DNA of 64,000 nucleotides, from NCBI GenBank assembly GCA_005776585.1, contig SXOX01000146.1:1-64000 (forward strand), in the 5' to 3' direction. Below, in pieces: positions 17,860-24,778 of this stretch. The notes beneath the pieces are model-generated. The model was not told the DNA's origin, ran no database searches, and was given only the letters and a program-made list of their open reading frames with translations. Numbering within the stretch: the stretch's first letter is position 1; each line of letters starts with the position of its first letter. The stretch comes from Pseudomonadota bacterium. GTDB taxonomy: Bacteria; Myxococcota_A; UBA9042; GCA-2863065. The position numbers were made by a program, and so were the translations under genes.

Positions 17860-19187
17860 TCGGTGCTCCAGGGGGTGCATTTCGAGCTCGTCGCCGTGCC
17901 GACGCAGCACTGGAACTTCATGTCGGTCTTGACGGAGCCGGGTGCCTGCGAGCAGAAGTCCGAGCCCGGACAGAGCCGCACGCAGTCGGGACAGACGGCG
18001 CCCGTGTATTGCGCGTCGACGCAGTAGACGGCGCCAGCGTTGGGCCAGCCGTCCTTGACCCAGCAGGCCGTGAAGCCGGGCTGGCAGACGCACGCGCCCT
18101 GGTCGCACTGCTTGTTGATTGCGCAGGGCCCCTTGCACGCGCAGTTCTTCGAGTCCGACTGATGATCGAGGGGATCGCAGTAGCACGCGCCGTTCTGGCA
18201 GTAGCTGCCCTCGGCGCAGGGCCCCTTGCACGCGCAGTTGGCCACGTCCGACAGGTGCTGGAACTTGTCGCAGCACTGCGTCTTCGAGGTGCACTGACCG
18301 TCGCACCAGAGGGTGCCCGCCGGGCAGACGCACTGGCCATCCTGACAGGCGCGGCGGCCGTCGAAGCGCTCGGTGCAGTCGAGCGGTTGGCTCGCGTCGA
18401 CGCCGCCGGACAGGAGGTTGCAGCCGCAGTTGAACGGATCCTCGAGGTGCAGCAGCGGATCGCATTGACAGCGGCCGTCGTGACAGCGCTCGCCGCTCCC
18501 GCACGGGCCGCTGCAGCCACAGTTCGCGGCGTCGCTGACGTGGTCCTCTGGATTGCACGCGCACGGCGAGGTGAGCACCGGGTCGCAGCGCGCGGTCCCC
18601 GTGCCGCCGGTGCTGCACAGGATGAAGCCGGCGGGGCACTCGCAGTGGCCGTTCCGGCAGACGGCTTGCTCCGGGCAGGCGCCGTTGCAGCCGCAGTTGG
18701 CGGAGTTGTCGAGGTTGGCCGAGTAGACGCAGAGGCACTCGCCACCGATGCACTCCTCGAGTCCAGGGTGGGGACACGGACCGTGGCAGCCGCAGTTGGC
18801 CTCGTCGTCGAGGTGCAGCTTGCGGTCACAGATGCACTCGCCGTCCAGGCAGCGCTCGCCTTTGGCGCATGGACCGCGACAGAAGCAGAGCGCGTCGTCG
18901 AGGCGGTGGTTCTCCGGGTTGCAGCAGCTCCCGTCGGTGCAGACGTGGCCGGAGTTGCACTCGCCGTTGCAGCCGCAGTTGAGCACGTCGCGGGCGTGCT
19001 CCCGGGGGTCGCAACTCTGGCCGGCGAAGCAGCGGAACTCCGCCGGGACCGGGCCGTTGCAGCCGCAGTTGGTCGAGTCCCGGGCGTGGTCGTCGGGGTA
19101 GCAGCGGCTGACCTCGACCTGATTGGCGCAGCTCATCGCGCTCAACATGAGAACCAGCGCAGCGCCGCGAATGCCGGTGGTGACCAT
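17856..19187 (-). CDS. Cys-rich repeat lipoprotein with 'NCGCNGPC' units
   Basis: The ATG at 19187 gives 443 residues and a lipoprotein signal (GAALVLMLSAMSC, Cys at 20). The mature chain contains about nine units of the form D-x-x-N-C-(G/A)-C-x-G-P-C-x-x-G-x-x-C-x-x-G-x-C, i.e. ~40-residue Cys-rich modules resembling EGF-like or trefoil-like small folds. Each begins with a basic/acidic 'PxxHxxD' segment. No enzyme domain is seen. Start and stop overlaps (TGATG with the upstream gene, ATGA with the downstream gene) place it firmly in the kinase-led operon. Confidence 0.88.
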   Translation of the reverse strand: MVTTGIRGAALVLMLSAMSCANQVEVSRCYPDDHARDSTNCGCNGPVPAEFRCFAGQSCDPREHARDVLNCGCNGECNSGHVCTDGSCCNPENHRLDDALCFCRGPCAKGERCLDGECICDRKLHLDDEANCGCHGPCPHPGLEECIGGECLCVYSANLDNSANCGCNGACPEQAVCRNGHCECPAGFILCSTGGTGTARCDPVLTSPCACNPEDHVSDAANCGCSGPCGSGERCHDGRCQCDPLLHLEDPFNCGCNLLSGGVDASQPLDCTERFDGRRACQDGQCVCPAGTLWCDGQCTSKTQCCDKFQHLSDVANCACKGPCAEGSYCQNGACYCDPLDHQSDSKNCACKGPCAINKQCDQGACVCQPGFTACWVKDGWPNAGAVYCVDAQYTGAVCPDCVRLCPGSDFCSQAPGSVKTDMKFQCCVGTATSSKCTPWSTE

Positions 19188-20050
19188 CAAAAGCTCCCGC
19201 CCCAGACGACGACGCCGCCGCCCACCAAGGGCACGAGGCTGGCGCTCGTTGGCTCGCCGCCCGACGTGGGTCCGACTGCAAACCGATAGCTCGCATAGAT
19301 GACTCCTGCAAGGCCAAGCGCTCCGGCGGCGACGGCGACGCCGATGCCGGCGTTGCGGCGCGTCTCCGCGTCCGCCGCCTCCTGCAAGAGCGCCTGGCCG
19401 GTCTTGCGGTCGTTGGTGCGTTGCTCCTCGGCGCGCTTGTCGGCCGCGAGCTCGGCCTGCTGCGCCGCGTAGACCGACATCCCCGCGCCGAGGCCGAGGA
19501 ACGCGAGCCCACCGGCCATCGCGACCCAGGTCCACGGGCGGCGGACTTCGGGGAGACACGCGCGCCGGACGCTCTCGACCTCGGCCTGCTGGAGCGGCTC
19601 CCGCGTCTCCGGCAGCCGCGTCAGCTGCGCCTCGGCGGCGCGACACCGGCCGGCCTGCGCGAGCTGACCGGCATACGACACGCGGCAGCTGCGCTCGGCC
19701 GCGTCGTAAGGCGAGGACAGCGGCCCCAGCTCACCGCGGGAGAGGGTGACGGTGTCAAAGGCGTCGATCGCCTCGACGCAGCGCCGAAGTGCGGCCAGCG
19801 ACATGGCGGAGTAGGCCGTCGCCCAACGGCTCAGCGGATGCTCGGGGGCGAGGAGGCGCCGCACGTGCCCGAACGAGACGATGGCCTCCGCGTAGCGGGC
19901 CTGGCCATAGTGGTCGACGCCTTGGACCTGGTGGCGTCGCGCAACCTCATCTCTAGAGTGCGGCTCCGTGCGCGGAGGGAGCCGCCCGAGTGCGCCGCCC
20001 GGCGCGAGCAGCAGGACGCACAATGCTGACACGTGACGCGTGAGGGTCAC
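19187..20050 (-). CDS. TPR-like protein with signal peptide and two transmembrane segments
   Basis: The 287-residue protein has an N-terminal signal (LCVLLLAPGGALG) and then a helical part of about 120 residues with TPR-like pattern (HYGQARYAEAIVSFGHVRRL, then ATAYSAMSLAALRRCVEAIDAF). Two hydrophobic helices lie at about 174-197 and 238-256, with a charged Lys/Glu/Arg loop between them. This domain order is frequent downstream of myxobacterial Ser/Thr kinase genes. The ATG overlaps the kinase stop by four bases, so it is translationally coupled to the kinase and is a likely substrate or anchor. Confidence 0.8.
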   Translation of the reverse strand: MTLTRHVSALCVLLLAPGGALGRLPPRTEPHSRDEVARRHQVQGVDHYGQARYAEAIVSFGHVRRLLAPEHPLSRWATAYSAMSLAALRRCVEAIDAFDTVTLSRGELGPLSSPYDAAERSCRVSYAGQLAQAGRCRAAEAQLTRLPETREPLQQAEVESVRRACLPEVRRPWTWVAMAGGLAFLGLGAGMSVYAAQQAELAADKRAEEQRTNDRKTGQALLQEAADAETRRNAGIGVAVAAGALGLAGVIYASYRFAVGPTSGGEPTSASLVPLVGGGVVVWGGSF

Positions 20051-21588
20051 CGGCCGCAGTCCTCATACTTGGCGCCAGTCGCCGGGTCGACGAGCACGCG
20101 ACACTTGGGCCGAGCGCGCGTCGCGGGCTCACCCTCGGTGGCCGGGGGTAGAATTTGCCGCACGGGCGCAGGCCGCTTGCTTCGAGCGACGGTCACAGGA
20201 GCGGGCGCCTTGGGAGCCGCCGCGGTCGTGGGTTCGAGCGCGGCATGGGCGTGCTCCGACTCCCGCCGGTCGCGCCGTGCGACCAGCTCGACCGGACGCG
20301 TCGGGCGTGGAGCGGCCGCGGCGGTGGCTTTTTGGGGCGCCTCCGGGGGTCGCGGAGCGGAGCCCGGCACTGGCAGCGCCGACACCGGGAGCGTCGCGAG
20401 CGTGAGCACCGGCGCCACGGTTCCGGGCTCGGCGCGCTGGAGGCCGTGCCACACGAGCCCGACGACCGCGCCGGCGGCAATCGCGCGCGCCAGACGCATC
20501 CGTCGCCGTCGTGCGCCGGAGTCCGTGGGCGCCGGACCCGAATCCACGTCGCGTATGACGGCCAGGGATGGCGCCTCCAGCGACGTCGCATCTAGCGCCG
20601 CGATGACCGCGGCCGCGTCCGGGTAGCGCGCAGCGGGGTTCTTGGCCAACAGCCGCAGCACGAGGTCCCCCAGCGCGCGCGGGACGCTCGGGTTGGCCAC
20701 CGCCATCGGAATCGGGGTCTGCTGGGTATGCGCGCCGAGATACGCCGCGAGCGGGTTGGCGTTGGCGTCGATGCGATAGGGGTAGCGGCCCGAGAGCAGC
20801 TCGTAGAGCAGCACGCCGAGCGCGTAGAGGTCGACTCGGTGATCGGCGCCCGCGCCCTCGATCTGTTCGGGCGCCACATAGGGCGTGCTCCCGACGACCT
20901 GATGGTCCGCCGTCAGCCGCGCCTCGTGAGTCCATGGGCGCAGCGCGATGCCGAAGTCGAGCACCTTGACGAAGTCCGGCACGCCGAGGTGCTCCGACAG
21001 CATGACGTTTGCCGGCTTGAGGTCCCGATGCACGATGCCGCGCGCGTGCGCCTCGCCGAGGCTCCCGAGGATCTGGCGCGCGATCGCGACCGCACGCGCC
21101 GGCGGCAGCGCTCCGACCTCGTTCATCACCCGCAGCAGTGTCTTGCCCTGGACCCGCTCCATGACCATGAAGAGCAGCCCGTCCTGGCGCACGCCGAAAT
21201 GATAGACGCGCACCGTGCTCGGGTGCGTGAGGTGCGCGAGGCAGTCGGCCTCCCGGCGAAAGCGCTCCTCGGCTCGAGCCAGGTCCTCCTCCGTCTCCAC
21301 GCCGGAGCGACGGAGATCGAGGACCTTGATGGCGACCGGACCACCCGTCCGGCGATCGCGCCCCGCGAAGACCGAGCCCATGCCGCCGCCGCCGAGCCGT
21401 CCATCGATGCGCCAGTGTTTTCCGAGCTCGGTGCCCGGCGGGAAGTCGGGGTCGACGGCATAGGTGACCTGTTCACACGCCCCGCAGCGGCGCTCCGCCA
21501 CGACGCGGTCGCAGGTCGGGCAGTAGCGGCTCTGCGGCTCCAGGCGTTCGTCAGCCAGCGGCGTCTCGTTTTCGGCGTTGCGGTCCAC
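20047..21588 (-). CDS. Hanks-type Ser/Thr protein kinase, membrane anchored, N-terminal zinc ribbon
   Basis: The 513-residue protein opens with a four-Cys zinc ribbon (CPTC at 23-26 and CGAC at 35-38). The kinase domain spans about 55-335: glycine loop GRLGGGGMGSVF (63-74), Lys88 in VAIK, catalytic HRDLKPANV (187-195), DFG at 211-213 and APEQ at 239-242. A single transmembrane helix follows at 366-382, and the extracytoplasmic Pro/Ala-rich tail ends with two Cys. All catalytic residues are present, so it should be active. It is the first gene of a six-gene operon with 1-16 bp overlaps or a 1-bp gap, implying a role in controlling the envelope proteins encoded after it. Confidence 0.93.
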   Translation of the reverse strand: MDRNAENETPLADERLEPQSRYCPTCDRVVAERRCGACEQVTYAVDPDFPPGTELGKHWRIDGRLGGGGMGSVFAGRDRRTGGPVAIKVLDLRRSGVETEEDLARAEERFRREADCLAHLTHPSTVRVYHFGVRQDGLLFMVMERVQGKTLLRVMNEVGALPPARAVAIARQILGSLGEAHARGIVHRDLKPANVMLSEHLGVPDFVKVLDFGIALRPWTHEARLTADHQVVGSTPYVAPEQIEGAGADHRVDLYALGVLLYELLSGRYPYRIDANANPLAAYLGAHTQQTPIPMAVANPSVPRALGDLVLRLLAKNPAARYPDAAAVIAALDATSLEAPSLAVIRDVDSGPAPTDSGARRRRMRLARAIAAGAVVGLVWHGLQRAEPGTVAPVLTLATLPVSALPVPGSAPRPPEAPQKATAAAAPRPTRPVELVARRDRRESEHAHAALEPTTAAAPKAPAPVTVARSKRPAPVRQILPPATEGEPATRARPKCRVLVDPATGAKYEDCGR

Positions 21589-21645
21589 GGTCCCCCGACA
21601 CCGAGGGGCGTACCACGGTCATGCGATCGGGGCAACCGGAAGGAC

Positions 21646-21999
21646 GGCATCGGCGATGTGGCGCACCCCGCGTGGCGGGCTTCCGCTGTCGGCGTGTACC
21701 GACTGTGGCGCGACCTGGGCTACGCCGTCGGCGCCGTGCTCGCCGGCGTCATTGCTGACGCGCTCGGCCTGTTCGCGGCGATGTGGGCCGTCGCGGCGCT
21801 AACGCTGGCGTCCGGCGTCGTTGTCGCGGTGCGCATGACAGAGACGATACGACCTGCGGCAGGAGCGTTAGCGACCAAAGCGCCCGCCGCGAGGCTCGAC
21901 ACAACCGCGTCGGTAACCCACGCAGGTGCCGCGAGGTCAAACGCACGTGCCGCAAGACCAAACGCACGTGCCGCGAGACCAAACGCACATGGCGAGTAG
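21646..21999 (+). pseudogene. MFS transporter, C-terminal remnant fused to a repeat tail
   Basis: From about 21646 to 21855 the frame encodes the last one and a half helices of a Major Facilitator transporter (IGDVAHPAWRASAVGVYRLW, then LGYAVGAVLAGVIADALG and the final helix AAMWAVAALTLASGVVVAVR). Nothing upstream in the frame is transporter-like; it reads antisense to the kinase. Downstream the frame runs through a 21-bp repeat to a stop at 21999. The first ten or so helices are missing, so this is a truncated remnant, not a functional gene. It is one of three 5'-truncated genes in the window. Confidence 0.7.
21921..21989 (+). repeat. 21-bp tandem repeat (three units plus a partial fourth)
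   Basis: The sequence CGCACGTGCCGCGAGACCAAA recurs with small changes starting at 21921, 21942, 21963 and 21984, an exact 21-bp period. Because 21 is a multiple of three it encodes a heptapeptide repeat (about AARPNAR) in frame with the MFS remnant. It includes the palindrome GCACGTGC. The fourth copy breaks off after about eight bases. Origin unknown; it marks the junction between the remnant and the unique DNA that follows. Confidence 0.85.
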
Positions 22000-22183
22000 T
22001 CCGAAGTCCCTGCCACGAGACCCAACGCACCGATGGTCAGTTCTGCGGCGCCTCGCGTTGACGTGACTTCAGAGCACGGTATCGTGAGCCCGTGGACTCG
22101 AGCGCCAACCGGGAGCACGTCGGGCGCCGATGGGCAACGGTTGCCGCTCGCGTCGTTCTCGACGTGCGGCCGGGAGGCGAGAC

Positions 22184-22468
22184 ATGAGCCAGGAAGCCAT
22201 GCAGCGGTCGCGTGCCCTGTGGAATCGGCACCGGCTCGACCTTCGGAGCGAAGAGACCCTGGCCCAGCTCCTCGAGCATGGTGAGCTTGCGGCGGGGCGC
22301 GAGCTGTACGCGGTGGCCCGAGCCGACGCGGCTCTGCGCGAGCGCCTCTGTCGGGTCGTGCGGCGCGTGCCGCTGTCGTTGGGTCACTTCTGGCGGTCCG
22401 CGCTCGCGAGCCTCGGTGCGGACGTCGACGTGTCGGAGCCCCTTCCGGCGTTTCGGTTGGACGTGTAG
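22184..22468 (+). CDS. Small protein of unknown function, 94 aa
   Basis: The ATG at 22184 is preceded by GGGAGGCGAG at a good distance. The protein is Arg/Leu/Ala-rich and predicted helical, with no signal or membrane helix. It lies 41 bp upstream of the DUF1801 gene on the same strand, so they may be cotranscribed. Nothing recognisable in the sequence; the coding assignment rests on start, ribosome site and length, so it is moderate. Confidence 0.5.
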   Translation: MSQEAMQRSRALWNRHRLDLRSEETLAQLLEHGELAAGRELYAVARADAALRERLCRVVRRVPLSLGHFWRSALASLGADVDVSEPLPAFRLDV

Positions 22469-22509
22469 CCTGCCCTCGTCGTCGAGCCGACGCCGCGACA
22501 GGAGCCCCG

Positions 22510-22974
22510 ATGCCCGCAGCCGAACTGGACGCCTTGTTCGCCGCCTTGCCCGAGGACCGGCGCGCCACGCTCATGGAGGTGCGCGACGCCATCAACGCCG
22601 CGCGACCCGACGGCCTCGAAGAGGGGCTCCAATACGGCATGCTCTCCTGGTTTGTGCCACACACGCGCTATCCGGCGGGCTATCACTGCGACGCCCGGCA
22701 GCCCGTGCCGTTTGCAAGCGTCGGGTGGAGGAAAGAGGGCCTCGCGCTGCATTTGTTCTTCGCCTACGTCGATGGCGAGACGCTCGCGCGGCTCGTCACC
22801 CAGGCCGCGGCTCGCGGCATCAAGCTCGACGCCGGCAAGGGCTGCCTGCGCTTTCGCAAGGGAGCGGCCGTGCCGCTGGACCTCATCGCGGACGCGTTTC
22901 GCAGCACGACGGTCGACGTGTTCCTCGCGCGCTACGAGGCAGGCCTGCCGCCATCGGCGCGCCGCCGGCGGTAG
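22510..22974 (+). CDS. DUF1801 (YdhG-like) domain protein
   Basis: The 154-residue protein has the full DUF1801 pattern: a helical start (LDALFAALPEDRRATLMEVR), the conserved YGMLSWFVPHTRYPAGYHCD, VGWRKEGLALHLFF, and the C-terminal KLDAGKGCLRFRKGAAVPLD with a final helix (DLIADAF). Members are small cytosolic proteins related to iron-sulfur scaffold-like YdhG; their function is not established. Length is typical and the gene looks intact. Confidence 0.85.
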   Translation: MPAAELDALFAALPEDRRATLMEVRDAINAARPDGLEEGLQYGMLSWFVPHTRYPAGYHCDARQPVPFASVGWRKEGLALHLFFAYVDGETLARLVTQAAARGIKLDAGKGCLRFRKGAAVPLDLIADAFRSTTVDVFLARYEAGLPPSARRRR

Positions 22975-23209
22975 GGGCGACGGTGGCGGCGCGGTGTTGC
23001 CTCCTGCGTTCCTCAGTTCATGCGTTCCCGAGAGCGTGTTGGCCGCGATGTCAGCGGGTCGATGGCGCGCTTGACGCTCGACTCGACGGAAGCCATACGC
23101 GGAGCATGATGGCTTGGAGAGGCGATTCGCGGATTTGGACAGAGAGCAATGCATTTGTTCGAGTCGGACCACGGGAAGGGTGCTTGCCCTACTCAGCCAA
23201 GCAACCTAA

Positions 23210-23608
23210 TCGGAAGCTGATCGGGGGTTCCATGATCAAGGCATCTCGGATGCCCAGATTGACTCTGAGGTCGTGGTTCTCGAGGCGACTCGGGGCGATC
23301 CGGAAGCCGCACGTCGTCGACTCGAACGACTCGAAGAGATTCCCAACCTCGAGATCTCCGAGGCGGCGGCGACCCTGGCGGCTGCTTTGATCGAGAACGG
23401 CGCGCTGCCAGAGAACGCCGCGGACGATGCGATGCATCTCGCAATTGCCGCGGTTCACCACGTCGACTTTCTGTTGACCTGGAATTGTCGAGACATCGCC
23501 AACGCGGAACGCAAGCCGACCATACGCCGTGTTTGCGCGGAGCACGGTCTTCGTTGTCCGGAAATCTGCACGCCGCAGGAGCTGATGGGAGATTTTTCGG
23601 ATGCATGA
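23210..23608 (+). pseudogene. PIN-domain (VapC-like) toxin, 5'-truncated
   Basis: The frame opens after a TAA at 23207-23209 and matches a VapC-like PIN protein from about 23264 onward: VVVLEATRGDPEAARRRLER, LEEIPNLEIS, the acidic site in NAADDAMHLAIAAVHHVDF, and LLTWNCRDIANAE. The N-terminal ~35 residues, which normally contain the first catalytic Asp (usually in a (Y/V)(V/I)ETS or DTS motif), are absent; the sequence before 23264 is unrelated. No ATG exists at the expected start; the first usable codon is GTG at 23273. I conclude the toxin is inactive. The cognate antitoxin gene overlaps its last 8 bases. Confidence 0.7.
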
Positions 23609-23792
23609 CGAGGTCATCGACGAGCTGTGGAGAGCAAAGGACGCCATTGCCAAGGAGTTCAATTACGACGTGGTTGCTCTGGCGAGAGAGCTGATGAGGC
23701 GACAGCGAACCGCGGGGCGCAGGGTCGTCAATCTATCGGGGGACGGGGCGCAGCGAGTTGCCGAGGCGGACGCGCTTCCGTCGAGCCGCTGA
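23601..23792 (+). CDS. Putative antitoxin of the truncated PIN toxin
   Basis: The 63-residue protein (DEVIDELWRAKDAIAKEFNY, then LARELMRRQRTAGRRVVNLS) fits the small antitoxin that follows VapC-like PIN genes in cyanobacteria and proteobacteria: an N-terminal helix, a short Arg-rich segment and a hydrophobic-Ser ending. The ATG at 23601 overlaps the toxin stop by eight bases. The antitoxin reading frame is intact while the toxin is truncated, a common outcome when the toxin is disabled first. Family assignment is by context and pattern. Confidence 0.6.
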   Translation: MHDEVIDELWRAKDAIAKEFNYDVVALARELMRRQRTAGRRVVNLSGDGAQRVAEADALPSSR

Positions 23793-23949
23793 GTGCCGCT
23801 GAGGCCGAACCCGACAAGCCGCAAGCGCGGCCGGTCTCACAGGAACGCAGGAAGTGACGAGGCCAGGAGGTGCCGCGCGCACGCTCCTTGACCATCTCGG
23901 CCACTCGGGCGATGGTATGCCACTGCAACCACACGGAGCGGAGGTCGGG

Positions 23950-24597
23950 ATGCAAACACGAATAGGAACCTGGCTCGGAGCGATGCTCGTCGCCGCTGGA
24001 ATGGCGGCGGGCTGCACGTCGGGAGGCGGCACGGGCTCGGGCGACGCGAAGAGCGGGACTGGCGGAACCTCGGGAGGCAGCACCGGTGCGACCTCGGGCG
24101 GCGGCACGGGCGGGACCGGTGGCACGCCTGCGACCAACTGCTCCGGGCGCTGCGGCGCGGCGGCGGCGAAGTGCGGTCAGCCGACCACGGCCTGCGCGCA
24201 GCTCTGCACCAACGCGACTGAGGCCCAGGTCGTCTGCGCGGAGTCCGCGGGCTGCGACTTTGCGACGGTCTCGAAGTGCTTCTCGAGCTCGGGCACGGGT
24301 TCCACGACGGGTGGCACCGGCACGACGACCGGCGGCTCCGGCAGCGGCACGGGCGGCATCGCCAAGGACGCCGGCGGCTCAGGCAGCAGCACGGGCGCCG
24401 ACGCGGGCCCGACCGATCCCTGCGGCGGCCTCCCGCATCAATGCGTCTATGACGCGTTCTTCAGTACCGGCTGCGCCAAAGACGATCCAGCGCACCCCTA
24501 CTACGTCGCGTGCTGCGGCGCCGAGCCGAGCTCCGCTCAGGGTTGCATCAAGAACCCGGGCGCCGGTTCGGGGTACTGCTGCGCCAAGAAGAGCTAG
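23950..24597 (+). CDS. Small lipoprotein with Gly/Ser/Thr-rich linkers and Cys-rich domains
   Basis: The ATG at 23950 (GGAGGTCGGG just upstream) gives 215 residues with a lipoprotein signal (GAMLVAAGMAAGC, lipid Cys at 22). A Gly/Thr/Ser linker leads to a Cys-rich segment (CSGRCGAAAAKC, TACAQLC, VVCAESAGC), a second linker, and a C-terminal Cys-rich segment (DPCGGLPHQCVYDAFFSTGC and VACCGAE). Similar two-domain lipoproteins are typical of myxobacteria. Its TAG stop lies in the left end of the CTAG-bounded palindrome at 24594. Confidence 0.8.
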   Translation: MQTRIGTWLGAMLVAAGMAAGCTSGGGTGSGDAKSGTGGTSGGSTGATSGGGTGGTGGTPATNCSGRCGAAAAKCGQPTTACAQLCTNATEAQVVCAESAGCDFATVSKCFSSSGTGSTTGGTGTTTGGSGSGTGGIAKDAGGSGSSTGADAGPTDPCGGLPHQCVYDAFFSTGCAKDDPAHPYYVACCGAEPSSAQGCIKNPGAGSGYCCAKKS

Positions 24598-24778
24598 GAG
24601 CGTGTTGCGTATTGCCGGCGCGAAGCCGTTGGGCGGATCACGCGGCGATTTTCGCGAGGCGCGAAGCGCCGGTCAAACGGTGAAGGGCGGGCTGGATGCT
24701 CGTCCGAACCGTTTGGCGCGAGAAGCGCCAGTGAGGCGCCCAACGGCGAGTGACGGGCAATCCGCAACACGCTCCTAG
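24594..24778. mobile_element. MITE-like palindromic element inserted at CTAG (IS630-type target, TA duplication)
   Basis: The ends are CTAGGAGCGTGTTGCG (24594-24609) and its exact complement ending at 24778, so there is a 16-bp perfect terminal inverted repeat; with flanking G/C it extends to 17 bp (24593-24779). A further block, CCGTTGGGCG, is matched about 30 bases in on both sides, and inner parts (CAAACGGT, GGCG...TTCGCG) are imperfectly matched, making an ~185-bp hairpin. No transposase is encoded. CTAG at both outer ends is what IS630-family insertion with TA duplication would leave. The left TAG is the stop of the lipoprotein and the right CTA the stop of the S41 peptidase. A large terminator is the alternative. 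Confidence 0.65.

Noticed and set aside
22975-23209. Possible gene between DUF1801 and the PIN remnant
   Set aside because: Short frames only, with stops and no motif; I see nothing coding here and none of the missing PIN N-terminus.
24594-24778. Simple rho-independent terminator
   Set aside because: There is no T-run at either end, the arms are far longer than usual, and the ends are bounded by CTAG; an insertion explains it better, although a terminator function is still possible.
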